Counted from the first letter of the stretch, positions 16,711 to 31,741 are shown. The stretch is DNA of 64,000 nt from Actinokineospora iranica (GCF_900101685.1 NZ_FMZZ01000003.1:371886-435885), one strand, 5' to 3'. The notes: generated by a model not told the origin, from the sequence alone. Translations and numbers: made by a program.

Positions 16711-17538
16711 GTGACAGCGGTGGGGATACAACGCACCACATCCACGTCTCCGGCTTGGTCGGCGCGCACGCTGGCCGTTCTCGGGGACTCGACCACAGTG
16801 GGCGTCGGCGACCCGCTGCCCGGCGGCGGGTGGCGCGGCGTCGGCCCGTTCCTCGGCGCCGCGCTCGGCGCGCGAGTCCACAACGTCTCGTTCACCGGCG
16901 CGCGGTTGGCCTGTGTCCGGGAACGGCAACTGCCCGAGGCGCTGCGTGCCCGCCCGGACGCGGCGATCGTGATCGCGGGCATGAACGACACGCTGCGTTC
17001 GGACTTCGACCCGGACAAGATGTGCGCGGACCTGACCCATGTGGTCACCGCGCTGAACCAGGCGGGCTCGGTCGTCGTGCTGGTCCGCTACCACGACCAC
17101 GGCCGGGTTTTCCGGCTGCCCGGTTCGCTGCGCCGCGCGCTGCGGTTCCGGATCGACCGGCTCAACGAGGTGATCGACGCGGTGGTCGCCGCGACCGGCG
17201 CGCCCTGCCTGGACCTGGACCGCCTCCCCGGCGCGTACGAGCCGCCCACGTGGAGCGTCGACCGGCTGCACCCGTCCGAGTACGGCCACCGGATCTTGGC
17301 CGACGGCCTGGCCGGACTGCTGGCCGACGCGGGCTGCGAGATCCCGCGCCCGGTCAGCCTGGTCTGCGAGGGCGGCCTGCGCGCGGGCCCGCTCGCGCAC
17401 GTCGCCTGGCTGATCGTGAAGGGCATCCCGTGGCTGTGGCGGCGCGGCCGCGACCTGGTGCCCTACGCCATCGGCATCATGCTGCGCTCGACCCCGCCCA
17501 GCGGCACGCTGTCCGCGGAGCCCGCGCCGCGTCCGTAG
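16711..17538 (+). CDS. SGNH/GDSL-family hydrolase
   Basis: A 275-residue esterase/lipase-type protein. Block I is LGDSTTVG (nucleophile Ser about residue 26), block III is AGMND, and block V is DRLHPSEYGH with the Asp/His pair, so the catalytic set is complete. No convincing signal peptide is present, but a hydrophobic C-terminal stretch with AWLIVKGIPWLW suggests membrane association. The GTG start lacks a strong ribosome binding site. It ends 10 bases before the aminotransferase ATG on the same strand, so the two may be co-transcribed. Natural substrate unknown. Confidence 0.9.
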   Translation: MTAVGIQRTTSTSPAWSARTLAVLGDSTTVGVGDPLPGGGWRGVGPFLGAALGARVHNVSFTGARLACVRERQLPEALRARPDAAIVIAGMNDTLRSDFDPDKMCADLTHVVTALNQAGSVVVLVRYHDHGRVFRLPGSLRRALRFRIDRLNEVIDAVVAATGAPCLDLDRLPGAYEPPTWSVDRLHPSEYGHRILADGLAGLLADAGCEIPRPVSLVCEGGLRAGPLAHVAWLIVKGIPWLWRRGRDLVPYAIGIMLRSTPPSGTLSAEPAPRP

Positions 17539-17548
17539 AGTTCGGGGC

Positions 17549-18637
17549 ATGGCGACGATCGAACGAGTGCTGCTCGGACCCGGGCCGTCCAACCCGTATC
17601 CGGAGGCCACCGCGGCGCTCTGCGCGCCGCTGCTGGGGCACCTCGACCCGGAGTTCCTGCGCGTGCTGGACGAGACCTGCGCGCGCCTGCGCCGGGTGTG
17701 GGGCACCGAGAACGCCCGCACGCTGCCGCTTTCCGGCACCGGGTCGATCGGCATGGAGGCCGCGTTCGCGAACTTCGCCCGGCCAGGGGACGTGGTCGTC
17801 GTCGGCGTCAACGGGCTCTTCGGCGAGCGCATGGTCGACGTCGCTGGCCGATACGGGGCCGACGTCGTGCGCGTCGACCACGACTGGGGGCAGCCGGTCG
17901 ACGTCGAGCGGATGCTGGCCGCGCACCCGGAGCCGTCCCTGGTCGCAGCCGTCCACGCGGAGACCTCCACCGGGGTGCGCAGCGACATCAAGGCGCTCGC
18001 CGCGGCCGTCCACCAGCGCGACCAGCGGGCGCTGGTGCTGGCCGACTGCGTGACGTCGCTGGCGGGCATCCCGGTCGAGATCGACGCCTGGGGTGTCGAC
18101 ATCGCGTACTCGGGCACCCAGAAGTGCCTGGGCGTCTCGCCGGGACTGTCCCCGTTCACCGTCTCCGAGCGCGCCTGGGACCGCCGCGTCAAGCGCCCGC
18201 CGACGTGGTACCTGGACCTCAACCTCATCGGCGCCTACGTGGACGGCACCGGTGGGCGCACCTACCACCACACCGCGCCGGTCGCCCTGATCGCGTCCCT
18301 GCACGCCGCTCTCGGCCGGATCTTGGAAGAAGGGCTCGACGCCGTCCACGAGCGCCACCGGGCGGCGGGGGAGCGGCTGCGGGCCGGGTTGGCCGATCTC
18401 GGCCTGGAGCTGTTCGCAGCCGAGGGCCACCGGCTGCCGGAGCTGACCACGGTCCGCGTCCCCGATGGCGTCGACTCGGCGAAGGTCCGGCAGATCCTGC
18501 TGACCGAGTACGGCATCGAGATCGGCGCGGGCGCCGGCGCGTTCGCCAGTTCCGTGTGGCGCATCGGCCTCATGGGCCACAACGCCCGCCCGGACCGCGT
18601 GGAGCTGATTCTCGCCGCGCTACGCCGCGCCATGTGA
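17549..18637 (+). CDS. Class-V PLP aminotransferase, alanine-glyoxylate aminotransferase-like
   Basis: A 362-residue PLP enzyme. It begins with [12 protein letters not shown], typical of the alanine/serine-glyoxylate aminotransferase group. It has the cofactor-contacting [11 protein letters not shown] and the Schiff-base lysine in [16 protein letters not shown] (about residue 191), and ends with the conserved [10 protein letters not shown]. It likely transfers an amino group between alanine or serine and glyoxylate in the cytoplasm; the exact amino donor cannot be decided. A TAGAGT hexamer ends 7 bases before the ATG, so a second, leaderless promoter is possible inside the end of the SGNH gene. 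Confidence 0.92.
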   Translation: MATIERVLLGPGPSNPYPEATAALCAPLLGHLDPEFLRVLDETCARLRRVWGTENARTLPLSGTGSIGMEAAFANFARPGDVVVVGVNGLFGERMVDVAGRYGADVVRVDHDWGQPVDVERMLAAHPEPSLVAAVHAETSTGVRSDIKALAAAVHQRDQRALVLADCVTSLAGIPVEIDAWGVDIAYSGTQKCLGVSPGLSPFTVSERAWDRRVKRPPTWYLDLNLIGAYVDGTGGRTYHHTAPVALIASLHAALGRILEEGLDAVHERHRAAGERLRAGLADLGLELFAAEGHRLPELTTVRVPDGVDSAKVRQILLTEYGIEIGAGAGAFASSVWRIGLMGHNARPDRVELILAALRRAM

Positions 18638-18775
18638 GCGGACCGCCGGGCCGTGCGGCACGGCCGCGAACGTGTCGACCACCGACCGCAGCGGCCCGTC
18701 CGCGTCCGGGTGCAGCGCCACGCCCGCGCCGGTGACCTCGATGTGCCGCGCGCCAAGAGCGGCCGGTTCGACCTG
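18620..18775 (-). pseudogene. Possible 3' remnant of a leftward gene
   Basis: About 50 codons before the TAG at 18620-18622 are strikingly gene-like: nearly every third base is G or C and the peptide has a normal composition (for example [16 protein letters not shown]). There is no start codon or ribosome binding site in this stretch, and the frame upstream runs into the rarA promoter and coding region. It overlaps the end of the aminotransferase by 18 bases. It could be the tail of a gene removed by rearrangement, or chance coding character of GC-rich DNA. Confidence 0.3.
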
Positions 18776-18795
18776 TCGTTCTGAGCGAGTAGCGT
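18767..18795 (+). promoter_or_regulatory. Promoter of rarA (leaderless)
   Basis: TTCGAC (18767-18772) and TAGCGT (18790-18795) are spaced by 17 bases. The expected transcription start falls at or within two bases of the GTG at 18804, and no ribosome binding site precedes that codon. Confidence 0.5.
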
Positions 18796-18803
18796 CGAAC
18801 CCT

Positions 18804-20135
18804 GTGGAACAGGAGTTCGACCTTTTCGACACGCCCACCGGCGACCGGGTGGCCCCGAGCGCGCCGCTCCCCGTCCGGATGCGCCCCGCCACCCTGGACG
18901 AAGTCCTCGGCCAGGACCACCTTCTCGGCCCCGGCGCGCCCCTGCGCCGCCTGGTCGAGGGCGCCGCCCCCGCGTCGATTCTGCTCTACGGCCCACCGGG
19001 AACCGGTAAGACGACTCTCGCCACCCTGGTCTCTTCCGCTATCGGCAGGCGGTTTGTCGCGCTTTCCGCCCTCTCGGCAGGCGTGAAAGAGGTCCGCGCT
19101 GTCATCGAAGAGGCCCGCAAGCGCCGCACCCACTCCGGCGAGTCCACGGTCCTGTTCATCGACGAGGTCCACCGCTTCTCCCGCACCCAGCAAGACGCCC
19201 TGCTCGGCGCTGTCGAAGACCGCATAGTCCTGCTCGTCGCCGCGACCACGGAAAACCCGTTCTTCTCCGTGGTCTCCCCGCTGCTGTCCCGCTCGCTGGT
19301 GCTCCAGCTGCACCCGCTGACCGACACCGACATCCAGGCCCTCGTCCGCCGCGCCGTCGCCGACGAACGCGGCCTCGCGGGCTCGGTCACCCTCGACGCC
19401 GACGCCGAGGCGCACATCGTCCGGCTCGCGGGCGGCGACGCCCGCCGCGCCCTCACCGCCCTGGAGGCCGCCGCCGACTCCGCCCTGGCCACCCGTGGCG
19501 GCGAGATCGACCTGGCCACCGTCGAGGCCACCGTGGACAAGGCCGCCGTCCGCTACGACCGCTCCGGCGACCAGCACTACGACGTGATCAGCGCGTTCAT
19601 CAAGTCCATCCGCGGCTCCGACGTCGACGCGGCGCTGCACTACCTGGCCCGCATGATCGAGGCGGGGGAGGACCCGCGCTTCATCGCGCGGCGGCTCGTC
19701 GTGCACGCCAGCGAGGACATCGGCATGGCCGACCCCACCGCGCTGCAGACCGCCGTCGCCGCCGCCCAGGCCGTGCAGCTCATCGGGATGCCCGAGGGCA
19801 GGCTCGCCCTGGCCCAGGCGACCGTCCACCTGGCCACCGCGCCCAAGTCCAACGCCGTCATCACCGCCATCGACAGCGCCATGGCCGACGTCCGGGCGGG
19901 CGCGGCGGGCCTGGTCCCCGCCCACCTGCGCGACGGCCACTACGCGGGCGCGAAGAAACTCGGCAACGCCACCGGCTACCGCTACCCGCACGACGTCCCA
20001 GAAGGCGTCCTCGCCCAGCAGTACCCGCCCGACGAGCTGCGCGGCCGCGACTACTACGAACCCACCCAGCGCGGCGCGGAACGCCACCTCGCCGAACGCG
20101 TCCCCAAGCTCCGCAGGCTCATCCGCGGCGGGTGA
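18804..20135 (+). CDS. rarA: Replication-associated recombination protein A (AAA+ ATPase, RarA/MgsA)
   Basis: A 443-residue clamp-loader-like ATPase that acts at stalled replication forks. It has the short N-terminal fork-binding region, then [16 protein letters not shown], Walker [11 protein letters not shown], Walker [10 protein letters not shown], sensor 1 AATTENPFF, and a C-terminal tetramerisation region with [16 protein letters not shown] and [16 protein letters not shown]. Length agrees with the family. The GTG start is chosen because EQEFDLFD is the family start and because a promoter (TTCGAC-17-TAGCGT) places the transcript start right at this codon. Confidence 0.95.
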   Translation: MEQEFDLFDTPTGDRVAPSAPLPVRMRPATLDEVLGQDHLLGPGAPLRRLVEGAAPASILLYGPPGTGKTTLATLVSSAIGRRFVALSALSAGVKEVRAVIEEARKRRTHSGESTVLFIDEVHRFSRTQQDALLGAVEDRIVLLVAATTENPFFSVVSPLLSRSLVLQLHPLTDTDIQALVRRAVADERGLAGSVTLDADAEAHIVRLAGGDARRALTALEAAADSALATRGGEIDLATVEATVDKAAVRYDRSGDQHYDVISAFIKSIRGSDVDAALHYLARMIEAGEDPRFIARRLVVHASEDIGMADPTALQTAVAAAQAVQLIGMPEGRLALAQATVHLATAPKSNAVITAIDSAMADVRAGAAGLVPAHLRDGHYAGAKKLGNATGYRYPHDVPEGVLAQQYPPDELRGRDYYEPTQRGAERHLAERVPKLRRLIRGG

Positions 20136-20282
20136 CCGCGCGCACGGCAAACCGGTCGCGCGCTCGCGCGGCCGAGGCGCACACTCTGAACGCAAGGTCC
20201 GGAAAGCCCGCCCGGATACGAGGCGGTAACCTGTCGCCGATCACACGTCGCCCTCGGGCGGCGTCAGCGATGAGGAGGGCTA

Positions 20283-20708
20283 GTGACAGCAGGCCAGATC
20301 GCCGCGCTGGTGGCCGCGGGCGCGTTCGTCCTGCTGGTCGTGCTGCTGGGCATCATGCTGTTCAAGCTCGGCCGCACCCTCGACGAGGCCACCATCGCGA
20401 TCCGCAAGGCCCACCAGAACAGCGACCCGCTGTTCACCGGGGCCAACACCACGCTGACGCACGTCAACACCCAGCTTGAGCGGGTCGACGGCATCACTTC
20501 CAACGCCCAGACCGTCACCGGCAACGTCTCCGCGCTTACCTCGGTGTTCACCGCCACGCTTGGCGGTCCGCTGGTCAAGGCCGCCGCGCTGTCTTACGGC
20601 GTGAGCAAGGCCCTGCGCGCCCGCCGCAAGAAGGCCAAGGGCGAGATCGAGGGCAAGCACTCGCGGCCCGCCAAGCGGGGCGCCAAGCGACGCGGAGCCC
20701 GGTCGTGA
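20283..20708 (+). CDS. DUF948 membrane-anchored protein
   Basis: A 141-residue protein: one N-terminal membrane helix (about 5-28), a helical DUF948 segment with NSDPLFTGANTTLTHVNTQLER and repeated Thr/Val heptads typical of a coiled coil, and a very basic C-terminal tail (RARRKKAKG onward). DUF948 proteins are thought to be envelope-associated; role unknown. The GTG has GAGGAGGG just upstream. It overlaps the next gene by 4 bases, so the two are translationally coupled, and lies between rarA and alaS as in related actinobacteria. Confidence 0.88.
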   Translation: MTAGQIAALVAAGAFVLLVVLLGIMLFKLGRTLDEATIAIRKAHQNSDPLFTGANTTLTHVNTQLERVDGITSNAQTVTGNVSALTSVFTATLGGPLVKAAALSYGVSKALRARRKKAKGEIEGKHSRPAKRGAKRRGARS

Positions 20709-21013
20709 AGCGCATGTTCTGGCTCGGGGTCGGCGTCGCCACCGGCATCGCCCTGTCCCGCAAGGCCCGCGACACCGCCCACGCCGTGACGCCCGCGGGC
20801 ATCGCGGGCAACCTCGGCGACGCCGTGCGCGAACTCGCCGGAGCCGTCGGCGCGTTCGGCGCCGACGTGCGCGCGGGCATGGTGGAACGGGAAGAAGAGC
20901 TCACCGACGCGGTCGAGCGCCGCTCCGGCGTCACCCCCGGGGCGCGGCACTCCCTCGGCGCGGACCGGCCCCGCCGCTCCGCGGACGCGCGAGCGCGCCG
21001 GGCGAACGGCTGA
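20705..21013 (+). CDS. Small membrane-associated protein (DUF6167-like)
   Basis: A 102-residue protein whose first 20 residues (MFWLGVGVATGIALS) form a short membrane or signal-like helix, followed by a helix with AVRELAGAVGAFGADVRAGM and a charged, probably disordered Arg-rich end. Its GTG overlaps the stop of the DUF948 gene (GTGA). I recall the family DUF6167 for the gene just before alaS in actinobacteria; function unknown. Confidence 0.78.
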   Translation: MKRMFWLGVGVATGIALSRKARDTAHAVTPAGIAGNLGDAVRELAGAVGAFGADVRAGMVEREEELTDAVERRSGVTPGARHSLGADRPRRSADARARRANG

Positions 21014-21077
21014 GCCAGCCTTCGCCGTTCGCCGCGCCGCAGCCCGTCGAACCCTGATCAGTTGAGGACCCGAGACC

Positions 21078-23737
<2,660 letters not shown>

Positions 23738-23741
<4 letters not shown>

Positions 23742-24232
23742 ACCCCAAGCTGGACCGGCCAGGAGCCGACGACCCGGGGCGCGGCCGCAGGCTCGCCGTG
23801 GACGTCGGCTCCGTGCGGGTCGGGGTCGCCCTGAGCGATCCGGCTCCCATCCTGGCGACTCCGCTCGTTACGCTGGATCGCGACGAGCGGTCCGGCCGCG
23901 ACCTCGACCGGCTCGCCGAACTCGTCGCCGAGCACGAGGTGGTCGAAGTGGTGGTCGGATTGCCCAGGACCCTCGCCGCGCGCCACGGCGTCGCAGCCCA
24001 GGGCGCGCACGCCTACGCCACCGAACTCGCCAAGCGGGTGGCCCCGATCCCCGTGCGGCTCGCCGACGAGCGGCTGACCACGGTCTCGGCCTCCCGGATG
24101 CTCAGCCAACGCGGCGTCCGCGGCAAGCGGCAGCGCGCCGTCGTGGACCAGGCGGCCGCTGTGGAGATCCTTCAAGCGTGGCTCGACGCCCGGTCGGCGG
24201 CGCTCGCCCGATCTGCGGAGGCGGACTCATGA
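23738..24232 (+). CDS. ruvX: Putative Holliday junction resolvase / pre-16S rRNA nuclease (YqgF)
   Basis: A 164-residue RNase-H-fold protein. It has the first acidic site [16 protein letters not shown], the [10 protein letters not shown] strand with the central acidic residue [18 protein letters not shown], and the C-terminal [15 protein letters not shown] with the last Asp. In E. coli this protein processes the 5' end of 16S rRNA; a junction-resolving role is also described. Its GTG overlaps the alaS stop by 4 bases. Confidence 0.95.
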
Positions 24233-25419
24233 GCGACGATCTCGGCCTGTTCGAAGAGCAGGAACGCCGCGGCAAGGGGTCGCAGGAGGGCAAGCCTGAC
24301 CGCAAGCGGGTGAAGCTGGCCGTGTTCGGCCTGGTCTTCGTCCTGCTCATCGCGGGCGGTGTCTGGTACGGGCTCGGGCAGCTCGCGGGCATCGGCGACT
24401 ACGACGACTTCTCCGGCCCGGGCGAGACCGACATCGTGGTCGAGGTCAAGGGCGGCGACAGCACCGCCACCATCGCCAACCGGCTCAAGGACGACGGCGT
24501 CGTCGCCAGCGCCAAGGCGTTCATCGCGGCGGCCGAGTCCGAGTCGAAGGTCCGCTCGGTGCAGCCCGGCTACTACGTGATGCGCACCAAGGTCTCCGGC
24601 CAGGACGCCGTCGCCAAGATCATCAACCCGGCGTCGCGGGTCGGGAACCTGCAGATCCGCGCGGGCACCCAGTTCGATGACATCACCAACGGCAACAACG
24701 TCACCCCGGGTATCTTGTCGCTGCTCTCCAAGGCCTCTTGCACGCAGTTGAACGGCAAGAGCACCTGCGTGCCGGTCGAAGAGCTGCGCAAGGTCTCCGA
24801 GACCGCCGACCTTGCCGCTCTAGGCGTCCCGGACTGGGCCGTTCCCGACGCGTCCCGGGCCCCCGAGGCCAAGCGCAGGCTTGAGGGCCTGATCATGCCG
24901 GACGTCTACGAGGTCCGTCCCGGCTCCACGGCCGAGGAGCTGTGGAAGAAGATCATCGCGGACTCCTCGGCCCGGTTGCAGAGCTTCGGAATGCCCAACC
25001 TGGCCGCCAACAGCGGCTTCACCCCGTACCAGGTCCTGATCATGGGCTCGCTGGTGCAACGCGAGGCCATCGCCTCCGACTTCGGCAAGGTCGCACGGGT
25101 CACGTACAACCGCCTAGCCCAGGGTATGCAGTTGGAATACGACTCCACGGTCAACTACGTCCTGGACCGCCCCACCATCACCACGAAGTCCGAAGACCGC
25201 GAAAAAGTAGGCCCCTACAACACCTACAAGGTCACCGGCCTCCCCCCGACGCCCATCGCCGCGGTCAGCCGCGAGGCCTTGGAGGCAGCGGCCAACCCCG
25301 CCCCCGGCACCTGGCTGTTCTTCGTCCGCTGCCAGAAGGACGGCACGTCGTGCTTCGCCGACACCCTGCCCCAGCACAACGCCAACGTGAAGCTGGCCCA
25401 AGACAACGATGCCTACTGA
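24229..25419 (+). CDS. mltG: Endolytic murein transglycosylase MltG
   Basis: A 396-residue envelope enzyme that cuts nascent glycan strands and so limits their length. A basic cytoplasmic start is followed by one membrane helix (about 27-48, [20 protein letters not shown]). A LysM-like region follows ([20 protein letters not shown]), then the YceG catalytic domain with [26 protein letters not shown] (catalytic Glu in QRE), YDSTVNYV and the conserved [15 protein letters not shown]. The ATG overlaps the ruvX stop (ATGA). Full length for actinobacteria. Confidence 0.96.
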   Translation: MSDDLGLFEEQERRGKGSQEGKPDRKRVKLAVFGLVFVLLIAGGVWYGLGQLAGIGDYDDFSGPGETDIVVEVKGGDSTATIANRLKDDGVVASAKAFIAAAESESKVRSVQPGYYVMRTKVSGQDAVAKIINPASRVGNLQIRAGTQFDDITNGNNVTPGILSLLSKASCTQLNGKSTCVPVEELRKVSETADLAALGVPDWAVPDASRAPEAKRRLEGLIMPDVYEVRPGSTAEELWKKIIADSSARLQSFGMPNLAANSGFTPYQVLIMGSLVQREAIASDFGKVARVTYNRLAQGMQLEYDSTVNYVLDRPTITTKSEDREKVGPYNTYKVTGLPPTPIAAVSREALEAAANPAPGTWLFFVRCQKDGTSCFADTLPQHNANVKLAQDNDAY

Positions 25420-26251
25420 GATCCGCCGCGCGGGTGTCCTGGGCTCCCCGGTAGCCCACTCCCTCTCACCCGTCCTCCACGGCGCCGCCTACAAGGCGTT
25501 GGGCCTGCCGTGGTCCTACGACCGCATCGAGTGCGACGAGAAGCGCCTCCCCGGCTTGGTAGCCGAGCTAGGCCCAGAATGGGCAGGCCTCTCCGTCACC
25601 ATGCCCGGCAAACGGGCCGCGCTATCCATCGCAACGGTAGTAACCCCAAGAGCCACCGCGGTAGGGGCCGCGAACACCCTGGTCCACCGCCCAGACGGCT
25701 GGCACGCCGACTGCACAGACATCGACGGCGTCACCGGGGCTCTCCGAGCCAACGGCTTCCCCTCTGGAGACTCCGGGGTGATCCTGGGTGCGGGCGGCAC
25801 CGCCTGCGCGGCCCTGGCTGCCTTCGCGGACCTAGGGCTGCACTCCGCCACAGTCGTAGTCCGAGACCCGAGCCGGGCCACCGAAGCCATCGAGTGCGCC
25901 GCCCGCCTCTCCCTCCCGCTACGCGTAGAACGCTGGTCGGACACCGACTTCGCCACCCTGGCCAAGTCCACCGACGTTCTGGTCAACACGGCCCCCACGA
26001 CCGCCACCGCCCCCATAGCCCAAGCCCTGGCCCTGGCACCCGTCATCCTCGACGTGATCTACCACCCCTGGCCGACCCTCCTCGCGGAAGCCGTCGCCAC
26101 CGCAGGCGGCCACCTGGCCACCGGCCTGGACATGCTCCTACACCAGGCCTTCGGCCAGGTAGAGCAGTTCACCGGCCACCCCGCCCCCCGCGAGGCCATG
26201 CGCGCAGCCCTCCACGAGAAAACCGGCGGAATCCTCCCGCTCCCCCTCTGA
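25409..26251 (+). CDS. aroE: Shikimate dehydrogenase
   Basis: A 280-residue enzyme that reduces 3-dehydroshikimate to shikimate with NADPH. It has GVLGSPVAHSLSPVLHGAAY (substrate serines), the catalytic Lys in VTMPGKRAAL, AANTLVH, the dinucleotide loop LGAGGTACAALA, VNTAPTTAT, and the C-terminal GLDMLLHQAFGQVEQFTG. It overlaps mltG by 11 bases, so it is translationally coupled. Codon use is unlike the neighbours: many CTA, GTA and CCA codons and a strong C-over-G bias, seen also at the ends of nusB and priA. Confidence 0.96.
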   Translation: MPTEIRRAGVLGSPVAHSLSPVLHGAAYKALGLPWSYDRIECDEKRLPGLVAELGPEWAGLSVTMPGKRAALSIATVVTPRATAVGAANTLVHRPDGWHADCTDIDGVTGALRANGFPSGDSGVILGAGGTACAALAAFADLGLHSATVVVRDPSRATEAIECAARLSLPLRVERWSDTDFATLAKSTDVLVNTAPTTATAPIAQALALAPVILDVIYHPWPTLLAEAVATAGGHLATGLDMLLHQAFGQVEQFTGHPAPREAMRAALHEKTGGILPLPL

Positions 26252-26308
26252 AGCACATTTCCGCCCACTCGTCAAACAACCATCCCCACCCAATCGTGCG
26301 ACTGCCCC

Positions 26309-26330
26309 TCGAACACCAGTTCGCTAACGT
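26309..26330 (+). promoter_or_regulatory. Candidate LexA (SOS) box overlapping the promoter of the prepilin peptidase
   Basis: TCGAAC-ACCA-GTTCG at 26309-26323 fits the actinobacterial SOS box TCGAAC-N4-GTTCGA in every position but the last. TAACGT, a good -10 hexamer, follows at 26325-26330, so a bound repressor would block the promoter. The AAAGGAG ribosome binding site and the ATG at 26354 lie just downstream. Confidence 0.5.
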
Positions 26331-26353
26331 GGAAAGCGAACAAAGGAGCAGCC

Positions 26354-27235
26354 ATGACCCTCACCACCCCGCAGACCATCCAGCCCACCTCTCACCGAAC
26401 CCCTTACCCGCTCGCTGGTAAGCCCACTCCCGGCCATTCCGGGACTCGCGTTCGCGCATCCGCGACAGCAGGCCATCCGGGGGGTTCGGCCCCGCTGAGA
26501 ACTGTTGCCCGACTCCCCATACCCGTTTACGCGGCGTCCTCTTACGCCATTCCCCTGGCTTTGGGAACAGCCCTGGCCCTCGCTGGCGTTCTCCTTTTTC
26601 CCGATAGCCTCACAACCATCGGAATCGGCGCGCTCGGCGGGCTCCTGGCCGGAGCAGGCGCCCGTTTCCTGCTCAAGCGACTCGCCAGAGGCGCCACCGC
26701 CCCGCCGGGCTCCTGCGAGCTACCCACTGCCGCCCTGTGGGCGTACGCGGCCGCCCGGTGGCAGGCAGGCGCTGTGCCCGCGTGGTGGCTGCCGACCCTC
26801 GCGCTGCTGACCTGGTTCGCCGTCACCCTCGCCGTCGTCGACCTACGCCACCGGCGCCTACCCGATGCCCTGACCGTCCCCGCGATCCCCATCGCCTTGG
26901 CGGTCCTGGGCGTCGCTGCCATCACCGGCCCTGGCGCTGCCCTCGTCCACGCCGCGCTGATCGGCAGCCTGGTCTTCGGCTCCTTCCACGCCATCGTCCA
27001 CCTGTGCCGCCCCACCGCACTGGGTCAAGGCGACGTCAAACTCGCCCCAAGCCTCGGCGCCGTCCTGGGCGCGCTGGGCCCCGAGGCTCTGATCCTGGCC
27101 CCACTCCTCGCGTCCGCGACCACCCTCCTGCTGCACGTGTCCTGCCGCCGCCCCCAGTGGCGCACCGGCATCCCACACGGACCGGGCTTACTCGCCGCCA
27201 CCTGCCTCCTGGCGATGTTCCCCGCCAATTTCTAG
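26354..27235 (+). CDS. Type IV prepilin peptidase (A24 family)
   Basis: A 293-residue membrane protease. After a hydrophilic N-terminal ~60 residues come about seven membrane helices. The two catalytic aspartates are in VVDLRHRRLPD and GQGDVKLAP, the signature of A24 peptidases that cut prepilin-like leader peptides. The N-terminal cysteine/methylase domain is absent, as in small actinobacterial forms such as M. tuberculosis Rv2551c, which occupies the same place after aroE. The ATG has AAAGGAG upstream. One Leu is a rare TTA (27188-27190). A LexA-like box covers the promoter. Targets are not in this window. Confidence 0.85.
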   Translation: MTLTTPQTIQPTSHRTPYPLAGKPTPGHSGTRVRASATAGHPGGSAPLRTVARLPIPVYAASSYAIPLALGTALALAGVLLFPDSLTTIGIGALGGLLAGAGARFLLKRLARGATAPPGSCELPTAALWAYAAARWQAGAVPAWWLPTLALLTWFAVTLAVVDLRHRRLPDALTVPAIPIALAVLGVAAITGPGAALVHAALIGSLVFGSFHAIVHLCRPTALGQGDVKLAPSLGAVLGALGPEALILAPLLASATTLLLHVSCRRPQWRTGIPHGPGLLAATCLLAMFPANF

Positions 27236-27984
27236 TGTCTAAAAGATTCATCCTCCCGGCTTCTATGAAGATGTATCCGGTTGGCGGTTGTGAGCCGCGC
27301 CAGGGCCGTCCAACTCTTTCGGGTGGTACGGGCCGCCGGATATTGATGCTCCAAACTGGCTTCGCGCATGGTGGACCTCGAATGCAAGGCGGCGAAGTGC
27401 TCCCATTGGGTCGCTGTCAAGTTGAATAATTTCCTCCATCGTTGCCACGTCGACTTCCGCGTGGCAGGAATATTGCAGGCTTTGAGGAATGCTCGGGCGC
27501 GTGTCGTAGCTCTGTAGAGAGATGCGCCGTCCATCATCTCGAGCATGTGGGCAGTGGCGAGTCCCTGGAGTCTCGACCTGACCGCGGAGAATGTTCTCCA
27601 CTGCGGACCTGCGGTCATCTTTGTCTGCGTCGAAATCTGCTGGGTATCTGAACGGTCGAAGAAGCGCAGTGCGGTTTGGAAGTGTGCGCTGCGCGCGATG
27701 AAGACTTCGTTAATGCGGGCTTCGTTCCGTGTCGAACTTGCGAATAGATAGATGGGAAGTTCCGCGTCGTCTGAGAAAATAAGCCAATTGAGGTCCTTCT
27801 TGATACCTTCGGCATGACGGGTCAGTGTTTGGCCGACTAGTGCTCGACTGTGATCACGGTGAAGCGTGCAGGCGAAGTCGAAACCGCCTCTCAGCTTCGC
27901 GGTATCCGTACAGTTCCGACTTCGGCAACTTATCGGCGATATCAAGAAAGCAACCGGCGGATTGGGCTGATCGGCAGAGGTCAA
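27232..27984 (-). CDS. Hypothetical protein in a low-GC accessory patch
   Basis: A 250-residue frame read leftwards from a TTG at 27984 (GGAG about 11 bases upstream, weak). I recognise no domain. The N-terminal third has several cysteines and histidines (CRSRNCTDTA, CTLHRDH), the middle is a normal-looking alpha/beta sequence (DLNWLIFSDDAELPIYLFA), and the C-terminal half is rich in Thr/Arg and Trp. Base composition is about 55% GC by counting sample lines, against roughly 70% around it, with codons unlike the neighbours, so acquisition by transfer or decay is likely. It overlaps the prepilin peptidase end by 4 bases. It could be a degraded gene; the coding call is tentative. Confidence 0.42.
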   Translation of the reverse strand: MTSADQPNPPVAFLISPISCRSRNCTDTAKLRGGFDFACTLHRDHSRALVGQTLTRHAEGIKKDLNWLIFSDDAELPIYLFASSTRNEARINEVFIARSAHFQTALRFFDRSDTQQISTQTKMTAGPQWRTFSAVRSRLQGLATAHMLEMMDGASLYRATTRARAFLKACNIPATRKSTWQRWRKLFNLTATQWEHFAALHSRSTMREASLEHQYPAARTTRKSWTALARLTTANRIHLHRSREDESFRH

Positions 27985-28424
27985 CGCGCTGGGCGCTCCA
28001 ACGCGGTGTAAGTAGAGGTATGCGACTTTATGTCTTGCTCTAGCCTGTCAAGGTGTCGCATAGCGGGTTGAAGTTTCAGAACCGGACGCTTTGTTCGCGG
28101 CGTGGCGGGTGGCTACTCGGCCACGGTTGTCGTAGAGGGGGTTGTTCCGCAGTCTGGCCAGTTCCCCTTTGCTCGATCGGTACCCCTAGGCCTGAGTAGA
28201 CCTTCCTCCACCCGAGCGCAGTTCCTCCCAGGTGGACAGGACTCAGGTCTGACCTGTCGGAGTCGACTGAACTCCCCGACTTTGATGCCGACCCTGAAAG
28301 CTGTTCGCCACCCGGCGAATCACGTCCGGTGATCGGACAAAGGCGAGTGCGCCCCGTCTCACCTGCGGGTTCGCGGTAGCGGCCGGGCGCGGGGGAGTGG
28401 GGGCGACATGACAGGATCTGTGCT
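27985..28424. other. Gene-free spacer in front of aroC
   Basis: This 440-base stretch holds no convincing gene. The left part shares the lower GC content of the hypothetical gene before it, and from about 28300 composition returns to the chromosomal norm. CAGGAT (28412-28417) ends 7 bases before the aroC GTG and could be its -10 element, but no -35 is clear. No inverted repeats typical of insertion sequences and no attachment-site-like direct repeat were found by eye. Confidence 0.4.
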
Positions 28425-31730
<3,306 letters not shown>

Positions 31731-31741
31731 AAAACCGCCGA

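Noticed and set aside
18649-18665. GGCCGTG/CACGGCC hairpin after the aminotransferase as terminator
   Set aside because: Only a 7-bp stem, and it lies inside the coding-like minus-strand remnant; such short dyads are expected by chance at this GC content.
27236-28300. Prophage or insertion sequence in the low-GC patch
   Set aside because: No integrase, transposase, terminal inverted repeats or attachment-site duplication could be found.
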